NCBI RefSeq assembly: GCF_036924535.1
Contig: NZ_JAZHRT010000001.1
Span: forward strand, 2,666,001-2,730,000
DNA length: 64,000 nt
From: Bradyrhizobium sp. AZCC 2262
GTDB lineage: Bacteria > Pseudomonadota > Alphaproteobacteria > Rhizobiales > Xanthobacteraceae
Reading direction: 5' to 3'
Below are positions 18,431 to 27,081 of this stretch, one piece after another. Numbering within the stretch: the first letter of the stretch is position 1; each line of letters starts with the position of its first letter. A model generated the notes under the pieces. It saw only the letters and a list, made by a program, of their open reading frames with translations, had not been told where the DNA came from and made no database searches. The translations under genes and the position numbers were made by a program.

Positions 18431-18880
18431 ATGGGCGCCGTTTACCGTCTGGCGATGCGCGAGGACGCAAGCTGTCTCCACGACATCAGACGGCGATCGA
18501 TCCTGAAGCTTGCGCCTCCAACGATGCCCGAGGCTGACGCGCGGGCGTGGGCGTCGCAGCTCACGCCGGCCGGTATGGAGCGAAAGCTGCGTGAGCTGGA
18601 AGTATGGGTTGCCGAACTGGACGGCACCGTCGCCGGATGGGGAGCCATTCGCGGCGATTGTCTGGAGGGGCTTTATGCAGCTCCGGAATTTGCCGGGCAG
18701 GGCATTGGGGCCGGATTGCTCAGCATGCTCGAAGGGCTGATGCGCGAGCGCGAGTTCCCCTCAGTGCACGCGGAGGCCAGCTCAAATGCCCGCGGCTTCT
18801 ACCTTCATCGCGGCTACCGGGCGACCGGTCCGCAAACGCCGCAAGGCGCCTGGCCCATCGCGAAAGAACTTCTGACCTGA
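18431..18880 (+). CDS. GNAT-family N-acetyltransferase
   Basis: I start the protein at ATG 18431 (GGGGCAGG about 6 bases upstream), giving 149 residues of the usual single-domain GNAT length. The acetyl-CoA site is visible as LYAAPEFAGQGIGAGLL (Q/RxxGxG/A type, about residues 80-96). A C-terminal Asn-Ala-Arg-Gly-Phe-Tyr motif (SSNARGFYLHRGY) completes motif B. Substrate is unknown. It stands alone with 300 bases of non-coding DNA upstream. Confidence 0.82.
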   Translation: MGAVYRLAMREDASCLHDIRRRSILKLAPPTMPEADARAWASQLTPAGMERKLRELEVWVAELDGTVAGWGAIRGDCLEGLYAAPEFAGQGIGAGLLSMLEGLMREREFPSVHAEASSNARGFYLHRGYRATGPQTPQGAWPIAKELLT

Positions 18881-19042
18881 AAACAGGGGCGGTAGGAGAA
18901 TAAGCGCGTTGGGCGGCGGCACGGTTTGATGATCGTTTAAACCGTTCGCGGCGCTTGATTTTCGCCGCGCGAGGGGCGACTTTGGCGCCCGCTTGGCCGG
19001 GCTGATCTGAGCCCTCGCGGCGGGTTGTCAGGAGGATATTGC

Positions 19043-19372
19043 GTGGCGGACCATCAGGTGCACGATTTGACCCCGGAAGACGTTTCCAGGGGGATAGCGG
19101 AAGGGCGCTATCTTCTGGTCGACGTCCGCGAACCCAACGAGGTCGCGGTGGAAGCCTATCCGGATGGCGTGGTCGTTCCGCTGCAGTCGTTCGACCCGGC
19201 GGCGATTCCGGACCCGCAGGGCAAGCAGGTGGTTTTCGCCTGCCGTTCGGGCAAGCGCTCGGTGACGGCCTCGCTGGCCGCGCAGGCGGCGGGTCTGCCT
19301 TACGACAAGCATCTGGCCGGTGGCATCATTGGCTGGAAGGCCGCCGGCTTGCCGACCAAAACCGGCGGCTGA
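19043..19372 (+). CDS. Rhodanese-domain protein
   Basis: GTG 19043 has AGGAGGA six bases upstream, giving a 109-residue single rhodanese domain. The catalytic Cys is in VFACRSGKRS, the usual CRxGxR loop, near residue 72. VDVREPNEV near residue 28 is the conserved N-terminal motif. Rhodaneses transfer sulfane sulfur or act in redox signalling. It is 8 bases from the aminotransferase gene, which itself is 3 bases from a PotF-like gene, so all three probably form one operon. Confidence 0.9.
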   Translation: MADHQVHDLTPEDVSRGIAEGRYLLVDVREPNEVAVEAYPDGVVVPLQSFDPAAIPDPQGKQVVFACRSGKRSVTASLAAQAAGLPYDKHLAGGIIGWKAAGLPTKTGG

Positions 19373-19380
19373 TCTCCACC

Positions 19381-20553
19381 ATGACATCCATGAATAAGGT
19401 CTTTGCTGACCTTCCGGTCACCGTGTTCGAGGCGATGTCGCAGGCTGCCCGCGACAACAACGCCATCAATCTCGGCCAGGGTTTCCCCGACGATCCCGGG
19501 CCGGAGGACATCCGCCGCGCCGCGGCCGACGCGACCGTGAACGGCTACAACCAATACCCGTCGATGATGGGCATTTCCGAACTGCGGCAGGCGATCGCGG
19601 CGCATTACGGGCGTTGGCACAAGCTATCACTCGATCCGATGACGGAAGTGATGGTGACCTCGGGCGGCACCGAGGCGCTGACGTCGTCCATTCTCGCCGT
19701 GGTCGAACCCGGCGACGAGGTCGTCTGCTTTCAACCGGTCTATGACAGCTATCTGCCGATCATCCGCCAGGCCGGCGGCATTCCGCGCCTGCTGCGGCTC
19801 GAGCCGCCAGGCTGGCGGCTGACGGAAGAGATGCTCGCCAGCGTCTTCAATCCCAAGACCAAGGCGGTGCTGTTCAACAACCCGCTCAATCCGGCGGCGG
19901 TGGTTTATCCGCGCGAGGACCTCGAATTGCTGGCGCGGTTCTGCCAGCAGTTCGACACCATCGCGATCTGTGACGAGGTCTGGGAGCACGTGGTCTTCGA
20001 CGGCCGCGAGCATATCCCGCTGATCACGATCCCGGGCATGCGCGACCGTACGATCAAGGTCGGCAGCGCCGGCAAGATCTTTTCGCTGACGGGATGGAAG
20101 ATAGGCTTCGTCTGCGCCGCGCCGCCGCTGTTGCGGGTGGCTGCAAAAGTGCACCAGTTTCTGACCTTCACGACCGCGCCGAACCTGCAGGCCGCCGTCG
20201 CCTACGGCCTCGGCAAGCCCGACGAATACTTTTACGATATGCGCAAGGAGCTGGCGCGGAGCAGGGACCGTTTGACGAAGGGGCTGGAGAGCATCGGCTT
20301 TCCCGTTTTGAAATCGCAGGGCACGTATTTCCTCACCGTCGACCTGTCGCCGCTCGGGCTCAACGAAACCGACGTCGAGTTCTGCAAGCGTATCGTGACT
20401 GATTATAAAGTCGCCGCGATCCCGGTATCCGCGTTCTACGAGCAGGACGCGGTGACGTCGGTGGTGCGTTTCTGTTTTTCCAAGAAGGACGAAACGCTGG
20501 ACACCGCGCTGGAGCGCCTGTCGGACGCGGTGCACGGCCGCCGCAAGAGGTAG
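19381..20553 (+). CDS. PLP-dependent class I aminotransferase
   Basis: A 390-residue fold-type I aminotransferase; a second Met lies at codon 4. The PLP Lys is in SAGKIFSLTGWKIGF (about residue 235). NPLNPA near 165, CDEVWEHVVF near 200 and the final Arg in VVRFCFSKKDE are typical. It resembles the kynurenine/methionine aminotransferase and DapC-like branch. Substrate is not certain. It is flanked by the rhodanese and PotF-like genes at 8 and 3 bases. Confidence 0.88.
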   Translation: MTSMNKVFADLPVTVFEAMSQAARDNNAINLGQGFPDDPGPEDIRRAAADATVNGYNQYPSMMGISELRQAIAAHYGRWHKLSLDPMTEVMVTSGGTEALTSSILAVVEPGDEVVCFQPVYDSYLPIIRQAGGIPRLLRLEPPGWRLTEEMLASVFNPKTKAVLFNNPLNPAAVVYPREDLELLARFCQQFDTIAICDEVWEHVVFDGREHIPLITIPGMRDRTIKVGSAGKIFSLTGWKIGFVCAAPPLLRVAAKVHQFLTFTTAPNLQAAVAYGLGKPDEYFYDMRKELARSRDRLTKGLESIGFPVLKSQGTYFLTVDLSPLGLNETDVEFCKRIVTDYKVAAIPVSAFYEQDAVTSVVRFCFSKKDETLDTALERLSDAVHGRRKR

Positions 20554-20556
20554 CAG

Positions 20557-21663
20557 ATGCGCGATCTGGTCCGAGGTTCGTTTCGCCTGATCGGTGCGAT
20601 GACGGTTGCGCTGTCGCTCTCGCCCGCGCAGGCCGAGGAGCGCACGGTGAACTTCTACAACTGGTCCAACTATATGGCGCCGGGGGTGCTGGAAGACTTT
20701 ACCAGGGAAACCGGCATCAAGGTGGTCTACGACACCTTTGACGCCAACGAGACGCTGGAGACGCGCCTCTTGGCGGGGAAGTCAGGCTACGACGTCGTTG
20801 TGCCAACAGGCTATTTCCTGCAGCGCCAGATCACGGCAAAAGTCTTTCTCAAGCTCGACAAGTCGAAGCTGCCCAATCTCGCCAACGCCTGGCCGGTCGT
20901 GACCAGCCAGCTCGCCATCTATGACCCCGGCAATGATTACGCCGCCAACTACATGTGGGGTACCACGGGCATCGGCTACAACGTCAAGACGATGCAGAAA
21001 ATTCTCGGGCCGGACGCCAGGATCGATAGCTGGGATATCGTCTTCAAGCCGGAGAACCTCGCAAAATTCAAGGACTGTGGCATCCACATGCTGGACTCCG
21101 CCGACGACATTCTGCCGGCGGCACTCGGTTATCTCGGGATCGATCCGAACTCGACCAAGCAGGCCGATCTGGAAAAGGCCGCCGAGCTCGTCAGCAAGAT
21201 CAGGCCCAACGTCCGCAAGTTTCATTCCTCGGAATATCTGGGCGCGCTGGCATCCGGCGAAATCTGCTTCGTGGTGGGATGGTCGGGCGACATCATGCAG
21301 GCGCGCAGCCGCGCCGCCGAAGCCAAGAACGGCATCGAGATCGGCTACGCCATCCCGAAAGAGGGCGCGCAGATGTTCTTCGACAATCTCGCGATCCCGG
21401 CGGATGCGAAGAACGTCGCGGAGGCCTATGCGCTGATCAACTATCTCTACCGCCCGGACGTTGCGGCGAAGAATTCGGACTTTTTGTCGTATGCCAACGG
21501 CAATCTGGCGAGTCAGAAGCTTGTGGACTCGAAGATTCTCGACGACAGGAACATCTATCCGGACGAGGCGACGCAGAAAAAGCTGTTCGTCATCCAGGCC
21601 CGCGACCCCGCCACCCAGCGTATCATCAACCGGCTGTGGACCAGGGTGAAGACGGGGAAGTGA
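20557..21663 (+). CDS. PotF/PotD-like polyamine-binding periplasmic protein
   Basis: A 368-residue solute-binding protein with a signal peptide ending SPAQA-EE (residue 27). The mature start VNFYNWSNYMAPGVLEDF is the hallmark of spermidine/putrescine receptors. GYDVVVPTGYFLQRQ and MWGTTGIGYN also match PotF. It is 3 bases after the aminotransferase gene, and no permease or ATPase (PotGHI) follows. It is therefore either an orphan receptor or serves a transporter elsewhere. Confidence 0.9.
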   Translation: MRDLVRGSFRLIGAMTVALSLSPAQAEERTVNFYNWSNYMAPGVLEDFTRETGIKVVYDTFDANETLETRLLAGKSGYDVVVPTGYFLQRQITAKVFLKLDKSKLPNLANAWPVVTSQLAIYDPGNDYAANYMWGTTGIGYNVKTMQKILGPDARIDSWDIVFKPENLAKFKDCGIHMLDSADDILPAALGYLGIDPNSTKQADLEKAAELVSKIRPNVRKFHSSEYLGALASGEICFVVGWSGDIMQARSRAAEAKNGIEIGYAIPKEGAQMFFDNLAIPADAKNVAEAYALINYLYRPDVAAKNSDFLSYANGNLASQKLVDSKILDDRNIYPDEATQKKLFVIQARDPATQRIINRLWTRVKTGK

Positions 21664-21700
21664 GCGGGTAGGGGGCGGCGTCCGCAGTGTTGCAAATTCG

Positions 21701-21753
21701 CCCGGGCCGGCAATTGTTTTCCACTCGCGGCAAACTTCTGTTGCCGGACCGGG
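21701..21753. repeat. Long imperfect hairpin downstream of the PotF-like gene
   Basis: A 13-base arm (CCCGGGCCGGCAA, 21701-21713) pairs with TTGCCGGACCGGG (21741-21753), 12 of 13 matched, with a 27-base loop. There is no T-run after it, so it is not a classic terminator. It may be an mRNA 3' end or a repeat. Confidence 0.5.
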
Positions 21754-21787
21754 AGGGGGAATCTATAGCTCCCTCCGGGAGCATCAC

Positions 21788-21901
21788 ATGACCAACATCC
21801 TTACGTTCTTTTCAACGCGCACCCTGCTGCAGATCGTCTTCGTCCTGGGATCGGCCGTTGCGATGAAGGCGTGGAGTCTCGGCCTGCTGTTCGGCGGATA
21901 A
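21788..21901 (+). CDS. Very small hydrophobic protein
   Basis: A 37-codon frame starting at ATG 21788 with GGGAG about 7 bases upstream: MTNILTFFSTRTLLQIVFVL then GSAVAMKAWSLGLLFGG. One membrane helix is predicted by eye. It lies just after the hairpin and before a palindromic repeat. It could be a membrane microprotein or a chance frame; no family is known to me. Confidence 0.4.
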   Translation: MTNILTFFSTRTLLQIVFVLGSAVAMKAWSLGLLFGG

Positions 21902-21916
21902 GCCAGCCCGTAGTCC

Positions 21917-21995
21917 GTAGCCCGGATGAGCGCAGCGAAATCCGGGACCAATGGCGAGAGCGGCCCCCGGATGTCGCTGCGCTCATCCGGGCTAC
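21917..21995. repeat. Palindromic intergenic repeat (GTAGCCCGGATGAGCG type)
   Basis: Two 30-base arms (21917-21946 and 21966-21995) are near-perfect inverted copies, starting with GTAGCCCGGATGAGCGCAGC and ending with the complement. Palindromes of this kind are scattered in Bradyrhizobium genomes; here it sits at the 3' side of the lpxXL gene and could end transcription. Confidence 0.75.
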
Positions 21996-22005
21996 GCATC
22001 GCTCG

Positions 22006-22941
22006 CTACCGCCACCGCCTGTGCAGCCACAGCCACTGATCCGGATACTCCCGCACCCAGCCTTCGACCACTGACGTGACCGCCTGCATTGTGCCCTGGA
22101 TGTCGATCTGGCCCGCGGCGTCACGCACCGGCTTGACCTCTTCGGACAATTCGGCGCGAAAACGGTGGTTGGGCAGGCGGATGATGCGGACGCCGTGCAC
22201 GGGGCAATCGACCTGCCGCAACAGCCGGGCCAGCGTCGGGTTGGCCTTGGTCTTGCGGCCGAAGAACGTCACCTCGACGCCGTTGCCCATGTACTGATCG
22301 ACCAGCATCGCGACGTGCTGGCCCCGCTGCAGGGCTTCTGCAAGCTTGAGCGGCGCCTCGCGGCCGGCCGGCACCAGCGTACCCATCTTGACGGCGCGGA
22401 TGCGCTCAATAGCGCGATCGGCGGACTCGATGTTCGGCCGGCGGAACAGGATCGCGCAATCCAGCCCATGGGCGACCGCGCCGAGCGCCGGGATCTCCCA
22501 ATTGCCGAGATGGCTCGCGAAGATGATCGCCGGCTTGCCGTCGTCGCGCAGGTGGTCGAAAATCTGCTTGGTCCGCGCGCCGAACTCGACGCGGCTCGGC
22601 TTGTCCGGATGGTCGACGTCGTAGTCCCAGATGTGGTCGAGATGGGCGAACTCGGCGCCGATGCGGCCGAGATTGTCCCACACGCCGGCCAGAATGGTTT
22701 CGATCTCCTCAGACGATTTCTCAGGGAATGCGGCCGTGAGATTCTCGCGCCCGATGCGGTCCTCGCGCAGCCGCCGGCCGATGAAGTGGGTGACGCGGCC
22801 GAAGAAATTGGCGGTCTTGTCCGGATCGAAATAGCGCGTGGTGCGCAACAGTGCGACCGTCAGCGCGCCGACGGCGGCTTCCGCCACAGGTTTTGCGGCG
22901 TCGCGCAGGCGCGCCTTGGTGCGTAGGAGCAAGCGGTTCAT
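22006..22941 (-). CDS. lpxXL: Lipid A lauroyl/very-long-chain acyltransferase (LpxXL-like)
   Basis: A 311-residue member of the LpxL/HtrB acyltransferase family with an N-terminal membrane helix and the HX4E motif in SHLGNWE (about residue 147). The later conserved block VAMLVDQYMGNGVEV is also present. It is the last gene of the cluster that encodes AcpXL and its elongating synthases. In rhizobia LpxXL moves the 27-hydroxy-octacosanoate-type chain from AcpXL to lipid A. The position supports that role, and a generic LpxL is the alternative. The gene starts 19 bases after fabF1XL ends. Confidence 0.85.
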   Translation of the reverse strand: MNRLLLRTKARLRDAAKPVAEAAVGALTVALLRTTRYFDPDKTANFFGRVTHFIGRRLREDRIGRENLTAAFPEKSSEEIETILAGVWDNLGRIGAEFAHLDHIWDYDVDHPDKPSRVEFGARTKQIFDHLRDDGKPAIIFASHLGNWEIPALGAVAHGLDCAILFRRPNIESADRAIERIRAVKMGTLVPAGREAPLKLAEALQRGQHVAMLVDQYMGNGVEVTFFGRKTKANPTLARLLRQVDCPVHGVRIIRLPNHRFRAELSEEVKPVRDAAGQIDIQGTMQAVTSVVEGWVREYPDQWLWLHRRWR

Positions 22942-22960
22942 CGTGTTGATTGATGCGCTG

Positions 22961-24238
22961 CTACACTGGTTCGCGGGTCAGGATCAGCGAGGCGTTTTGC
23001 CCGCCGAAACCGAACGAATTGGACATCACCGCGGTGACGCGGGCATCGCGCGCGGTGTTGCCGACCACGTCGAACAGGATGGCCGGATCCGGAATCTCGT
23101 AATTGATGGTCGGCGGAATCCGCTGGTGCTCCAGCGTCAGCAGCGAGAACACGGCCTCGACCGCGCCGGCCGCCGAGATCGTATGTCCGACCATCGACTT
23201 GTTCGACGACACCGGAATTTTCGGCAGATGCTCGCCGAACACGACCGCTGTCGTGTTGTACTCCATCTTGTCGTTTTCCGGCGTCGCGGTGCCGTGCGCG
23301 TTGATGTGGTCGATCTGTTCCGGTTCGAGGCCGGCATCCGCCAGCGTCTTGCGCATGCAGCCGATGATCGGTTTGCCGTCCGGGCTGGAGCGGGTGCGGT
23401 GGAACGAGTCGGTCAGTTCGCCGCAGCCGGCGACCACGCCGAGAATTTTTGCGCCACGCGCGATCGCCGACTCATAGCTTTCCAGCACCATCGCGCCGGC
23501 GCCTTCCGCCATCACAAAACCGTCGCGGTTCTTCGAGAACGGCTTTGAGGCAGCCTGCGGCGGATCGTTCTGTGTCGACAGCGCCGACAGCAGCGAAAAG
23601 CGCACTAACGCTTCCGGATTGACCGTGCCGTCGGCGGCAACGCAGAGCGCGGCGTCGGCCTCGCCGCGGCGGATCGCCTCGACGCCGAGCTGGATCGCGG
23701 TCGCGCCGGAGGCGCAGGCGGTGGAGAGAGAGATCGGCGACCCCTTGGTGCCGAAGGTTTCGGCCAGGTGGCCCGCCACCGAACCGAACATGAAGCGGTG
23801 ATGGTACGGCGCGAACCGGCCGCCGCCGCTGACGCGCAGCATGTCATCGTAGCCGAATTCGGTCTTGCCGACCGCGCGCCCGAGCTCGAGCCGCTGGGGC
23901 CATTCGACCTCGACCGGCGCAACCGCGAGAAACAGCGGTCCGGGAAAATCGGCCTTGGCTCCGATGGAGGCCTGTGCGAGCGCTTCTTCGGTCGCCATTT
24001 CGGCCAGCCGTTCGGTCAATCCCGTCGAGGTGACGGGATCGACGGTGACGAAATCGACCGTGCCCGCCATGGTCGATTTCAACCCGTCGATCGGAAAGCG
24101 CGTCACGGTGCGGATGCCGGACTCGCCCGCGGTCAGCTTGCGCCAATTGTCTTCCTTGCCGGCCCCGAGCGACGTCACCACGCCCATGCCGGTGACGACG
24201 ACGATCGGCCTGCCGAATTTATCTGATGGTGCTGACAT
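22961..24238 (-). CDS. fabF1XL: Beta-ketoacyl-ACP synthase II of the VLCFA cluster
   Basis: I use ATG 24238 (MSAPSDKF, GGGGG upstream), giving 425 residues; the frame runs back to 24535 inside the preceding gene. The Cys-His-His catalytic set is complete: Cys175 in STACASGA, then the His of NAHGTATPEND and the His of MVGHTISAAG. It elongates acyl chains bound to AcpXL. The order acpXL-fabZ-fabF2-fabF1-lpxXL matches the rhizobial cluster. The partner synthase fabF2 is encoded 73 bases upstream. Confidence 0.9.
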   Translation of the reverse strand: MSAPSDKFGRPIVVVTGMGVVTSLGAGKEDNWRKLTAGESGIRTVTRFPIDGLKSTMAGTVDFVTVDPVTSTGLTERLAEMATEEALAQASIGAKADFPGPLFLAVAPVEVEWPQRLELGRAVGKTEFGYDDMLRVSGGGRFAPYHHRFMFGSVAGHLAETFGTKGSPISLSTACASGATAIQLGVEAIRRGEADAALCVAADGTVNPEALVRFSLLSALSTQNDPPQAASKPFSKNRDGFVMAEGAGAMVLESYESAIARGAKILGVVAGCGELTDSFHRTRSSPDGKPIIGCMRKTLADAGLEPEQIDHINAHGTATPENDKMEYNTTAVVFGEHLPKIPVSSNKSMVGHTISAAGAVEAVFSLLTLEHQRIPPTINYEIPDPAILFDVVGNTARDARVTAVMSNSFGFGGQNASLILTREPV

Positions 24239-24311
24239 GGTTCCCCCGATGTGCGCCGTGACTGAATGCGCTCTCGCGCTCGTGCCTGCTCTGGCGGTTC
24301 CTGCTCGCGCC

Positions 24312-25514
24312 CTACTTGACGGCCTCGACCAGGGCCATGCCTTCGCCCTGCCAGTGACCGGTCCCCACCACCACAATCTGGTCCGGGGCATCGGCCTTTT
24401 CAACCTCAAGCCCAGTCGGATCGTTGGGCGGAAATAGCGCGCCGCGGGAGAGCGAGAGCGCGGCAAGCGCCAGGCCCAGCGGAAACTGGGTCTCCAGCGT
24501 GTGGCCGAACATCGTTCCGGTGGCGCGCACCGCAAACCCAGGGTGCTGGCGCAGGAACGCCTTCTCTTCAGACGTTACCGGCTCGACGCCGGTCGCGCCC
24601 GTGATCAGTTGGCCGCTGTCGCCGGCGACACCGAGTTTCGGCCACAGCGCTTCCAGCGATTTCGTCACCGCGCCCGGCTGCTTGCGCTGCGCGAGGTCGG
24701 CGACCACCTTGGTCAGTTTGGCATACGGCTTGGCGCCGCGGGCTTCGGCATGCTCGCGCGATTCCAGCACCAGGAAACAGCCGGCGGAGCCGAGCGCAAA
24801 ACCGCTTCGGTCGTCGCGCTGCCAGACGGGGGCATACTTCTCTTTCAGATTGAAGTCGCCGAATTCATAGAGGACCAGCAGATCGGAGCGCTCGCCATTG
24901 TGGGCGGCGCCGACCAGCGCGATGTCGCTCTGTCCGGACGAGATCCGCGCCAGTGCGATCCGCGCCGCGTCGATGGAGGCCGCTTCCTCGCCCATGAAGG
25001 TGCGCGACGTGCCGCAGACGCCGTGCACGATGGCGATGTTGCCGGCGAGCAGGTTGGAGAGCTGGGCCAGAAACAGCGTCGGCCGCAAATCGTTCATCAG
25101 CCGTTCGTTGAGAAAGCCCGGACTGGAATTGCCCTTGGCGTCGGCGTTCATGATCGCCTCGTCGACCGCGAGATCGCGCTCGCCGCCACCGGCGGCGACG
25201 ATCATGTCCATCCGCCCGAGGATTTCCTTGTCGCCTTTCACCCCCGCCGAATCCAGCGCCAGCCCTGCGGCATAGGTGCCGATGCGCTGCCACGCTTCCA
25301 TCTGGCGCTGATCGCCCTTTTTTGGGATCTGGGCGTCGAAGGTGACCGGGGCAAGCGGATGCACGATGTAGGGCGCAAACCGCTTGCCGTCGACGTTGAT
25401 CTTCTTCTCGTTCAGCGCATCCCAATGCGCGTCCAGCCCCTCGCCGAGCGAGGAGACGATGCCGATGCCGGTGATCCAGACTTCCTTGGCGCCTGCGGAC
25501 TTCTGCTCAGTCAT
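24312..25514 (-). CDS. fabF2XL: Beta-ketoacyl-ACP synthase-like partner (FabF2XL)
   Basis: A 400-residue thiolase-fold synthase overlapping fabZXL by 8 bases. The nucleophile region VHGVCGTSRTF has Cys167 and the last catalytic His (FGHTLETQ, His338) is present. The first His motif, normally NAHGT, reads ITGATGVEP near residue 305, so one His is missing. Such paired synthases resemble a catalytic subunit with a chain-length-factor-like partner. The role in VLCFA elongation is inferred from the cluster. The active site change could limit it to decarboxylation or a structural function. Confidence 0.86.
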   Translation of the reverse strand: MTEQKSAGAKEVWITGIGIVSSLGEGLDAHWDALNEKKINVDGKRFAPYIVHPLAPVTFDAQIPKKGDQRQMEAWQRIGTYAAGLALDSAGVKGDKEILGRMDMIVAAGGGERDLAVDEAIMNADAKGNSSPGFLNERLMNDLRPTLFLAQLSNLLAGNIAIVHGVCGTSRTFMGEEAASIDAARIALARISSGQSDIALVGAAHNGERSDLLVLYEFGDFNLKEKYAPVWQRDDRSGFALGSAGCFLVLESREHAEARGAKPYAKLTKVVADLAQRKQPGAVTKSLEALWPKLGVAGDSGQLITGATGVEPVTSEEKAFLRQHPGFAVRATGTMFGHTLETQFPLGLALAALSLSRGALFPPNDPTGLEVEKADAPDQIVVVGTGHWQGEGMALVEAVK

Positions 25515-25980
25515 GCGTTATCGCCTGCAGTGGGAAGCCGATCTCGTTGGCCTTCGCGTCCATGTGCACGCGCAAGGCAGGGTCTGGGAAGGGGGCAAGG
25601 CCGAAGGTTATTTCAGCGCTGCACTTCAACTCCTTGCCGACGCGTATTTTTGCCTTCGTGACGGCGAAGCCGGAGCCTTCGTGCTCGAGCTTCGCATCGA
25701 TCGTCAGCAACTGACCGGGACTGACGTAACCCCGCATCTTGGCTTCCTTCACGATGGCCAGGAACGGCATGCGCTCGAACTTCAACAGGCCGAGCAACAG
25801 CCAGCCGGAGCTCTGCGCCATCGCTTCGGTCAGCAGCACGCCGGGCATGATGGGGAAGCCCGGAAAATGCCCCTCGAAGATGGAGTGAACAGCCGGAACC
25901 TGGGCCTCGACCGTAATTTTCTTCTCGTCGAGATTGAGGTCGACGATGCGGTCGATCAGCTGAAAGTGATCAAGGTCCAT
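25507..25980 (-). CDS. fabZXL: 3-hydroxyacyl-ACP dehydratase (FabZ type)
   Basis: A 157-residue hot-dog-fold dehydratase. The active-site His38 lies in FEGHFPGFPIMPGVLL and the acid Glu52 in TEAMAQ. It removes water from 3-hydroxyacyl-AcpXL during each elongation round. It lies 9 bases after acpXL and overlaps fabF2XL by 8 bases, so the first three genes are translationally linked. Confidence 0.93.
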   Translation of the reverse strand: MDLDHFQLIDRIVDLNLDEKKITVEAQVPAVHSIFEGHFPGFPIMPGVLLTEAMAQSSGWLLLGLLKFERMPFLAIVKEAKMRGYVSPGQLLTIDAKLEHEGSGFAVTKAKIRVGKELKCSAEITFGLAPFPDPALRVHMDAKANEIGFPLQAITHD

Positions 25981-25989
25981 GGCAGGCGA

Positions 25990-26283
25990 TTAGGCGCCCG
26001 GCGCTGCATTCTTGGCGGCGACCAGTTCGTCGATGCGATCGGCGAGATTTTGCAGCACGAAATACTGCTCGGTCGTGGCCTTGCCGTCGTTGACTTCCTG
26101 GGTCCACTTTTCGAGCGGCATCTTGATCCCGAACGCCTTGTCGATGGCAAAGGCGATGTCGAGGAAGTCCAGGCTGTCGATTCCCAGATCGTCGATGGCG
26201 TGGCTCTCCGGCTTGATCGTGTCGCGCGGAATGTCGCAGGTTTCCGCGATAATGTTGGCGATCTGATCGAATGTGGAAGACAT
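25990..26283 (-). CDS. acpXL: Acyl carrier protein AcpXL
   Basis: A 97-residue acyl carrier protein; start at the second of two adjacent ATG codons (26286 and 26283), which fits the AAAGG spacing and the family start MSSTFDQ. The 4'-phosphopantetheine Ser37 is in [11 protein letters not shown]. The sequence [20 protein letters not shown] closely follows rhizobial AcpXL, which carries the C28 hydroxy chain for lipid A. It is the first gene of the cluster and its promoter should lie in 26287-26668. Confidence 0.94.
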   Translation of the reverse strand: MSSTFDQIANIIAETCDIPRDTIKPESHAIDDLGIDSLDFLDIAFAIDKAFGIKMPLEKWTQEVNDGKATTEQYFVLQNLADRIDELVAAKNAAPGA

Positions 26284-26286
26284 CAT

Positions 26287-26668
26287 TAAGCCTTTGATAT
26301 ATTGGAGATAATCTGGAGCGGCCTGAGGAGGCGGGTGAACGGCCCCGGAAGGCCCTGTTCCCCTCGGCCGGAGTCGACAGCCCGTATATCGGAGCGGGGG
26401 CCTGAGTTCAATGGAGAGGGGCCGGGCGGAAGGGGATGGATTTGGGGGCGAGAATGGCGGTTTTGGTTCCGAATTCCACAAGTGTTGCGAACGCCACCGA
26501 GAACTTCAATTTGATGGTAGCCCATGCCGAATCGAGCCGGCGGAGCTGCGGCCTTAAGAGCTGACATCTTCGCCGTGCCGACCGAACTCAAAATCATCGT
26601 TCATTCGCAGACAATCCCAAGCGGGACAGAACCGACCGCTGGGTCTCGCGTCTTGCCGAATGACGCTT
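26287..26668. other. Upstream region of acpXL, no gene recognised
   Basis: A 382-base stretch between acpXL and the small gene at 26669. Open frames continuing from acpXL (to 26481) have no ribosome site. It presumably holds the acpXL promoter; I could not identify a convincing one. Confidence 0.35.
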
Positions 26669-26815
26669 CTAGGTCTGTGCAGGCGTGTCCTGCCGCATGC
26701 TGGCGGGGCCAGTTTCAGTCGGAAACACGCTCTCGTATAATGCACGGGCCTCTTGAATAAGACGAGCCTTGTCACGGTCGGGGGTAGGCTTCGGAAATCT
26801 TATGATTTCGCCCAT
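26669..26815 (-). CDS. Small conserved-looking protein (GEIIRFPKP type)
   Basis: ATG 26815 has GGAG about 6 bases upstream, giving 48 residues: MGEIIRFPKPTPDRDKARLI followed by QEARALYESVFPTE and a polar tail. The IIRFP start and the E-A-R-x-L-Y-E-x-x-F helix are seen in small rhizobial proteins I have met as unnamed hypotheticals. No function is known to me. The gene stands alone, 266 bases from the alpha/beta hydrolase. Confidence 0.55.
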   Translation of the reverse strand: MGEIIRFPKPTPDRDKARLIQEARALYESVFPTETGPASMRQDTPAQT

Positions 26816-27081
26816 TTGATCTCCAAGGAAAGATACGCCCGGCGGAAAGCAAGAAGCGAATATCATGCCAGCCCTGGGGGATACTCGGGACGACCCGTGT
26901 TCAGCCGGAAGTTAGGCCGCGAGCCCGTAAGGCGGATTAGTTAGCCGCAGGCGTAATCCGCAGCCTGGTTGCAGCGAACTATCGTACACTGACCGATGCC
27001 GCGCCGACGCCGTGAACTGCACCTCGATCGAAACGGCGGATTACGCGCTCGCTAGTTCGCCCTCCGCTTCGGCTGATCTCT

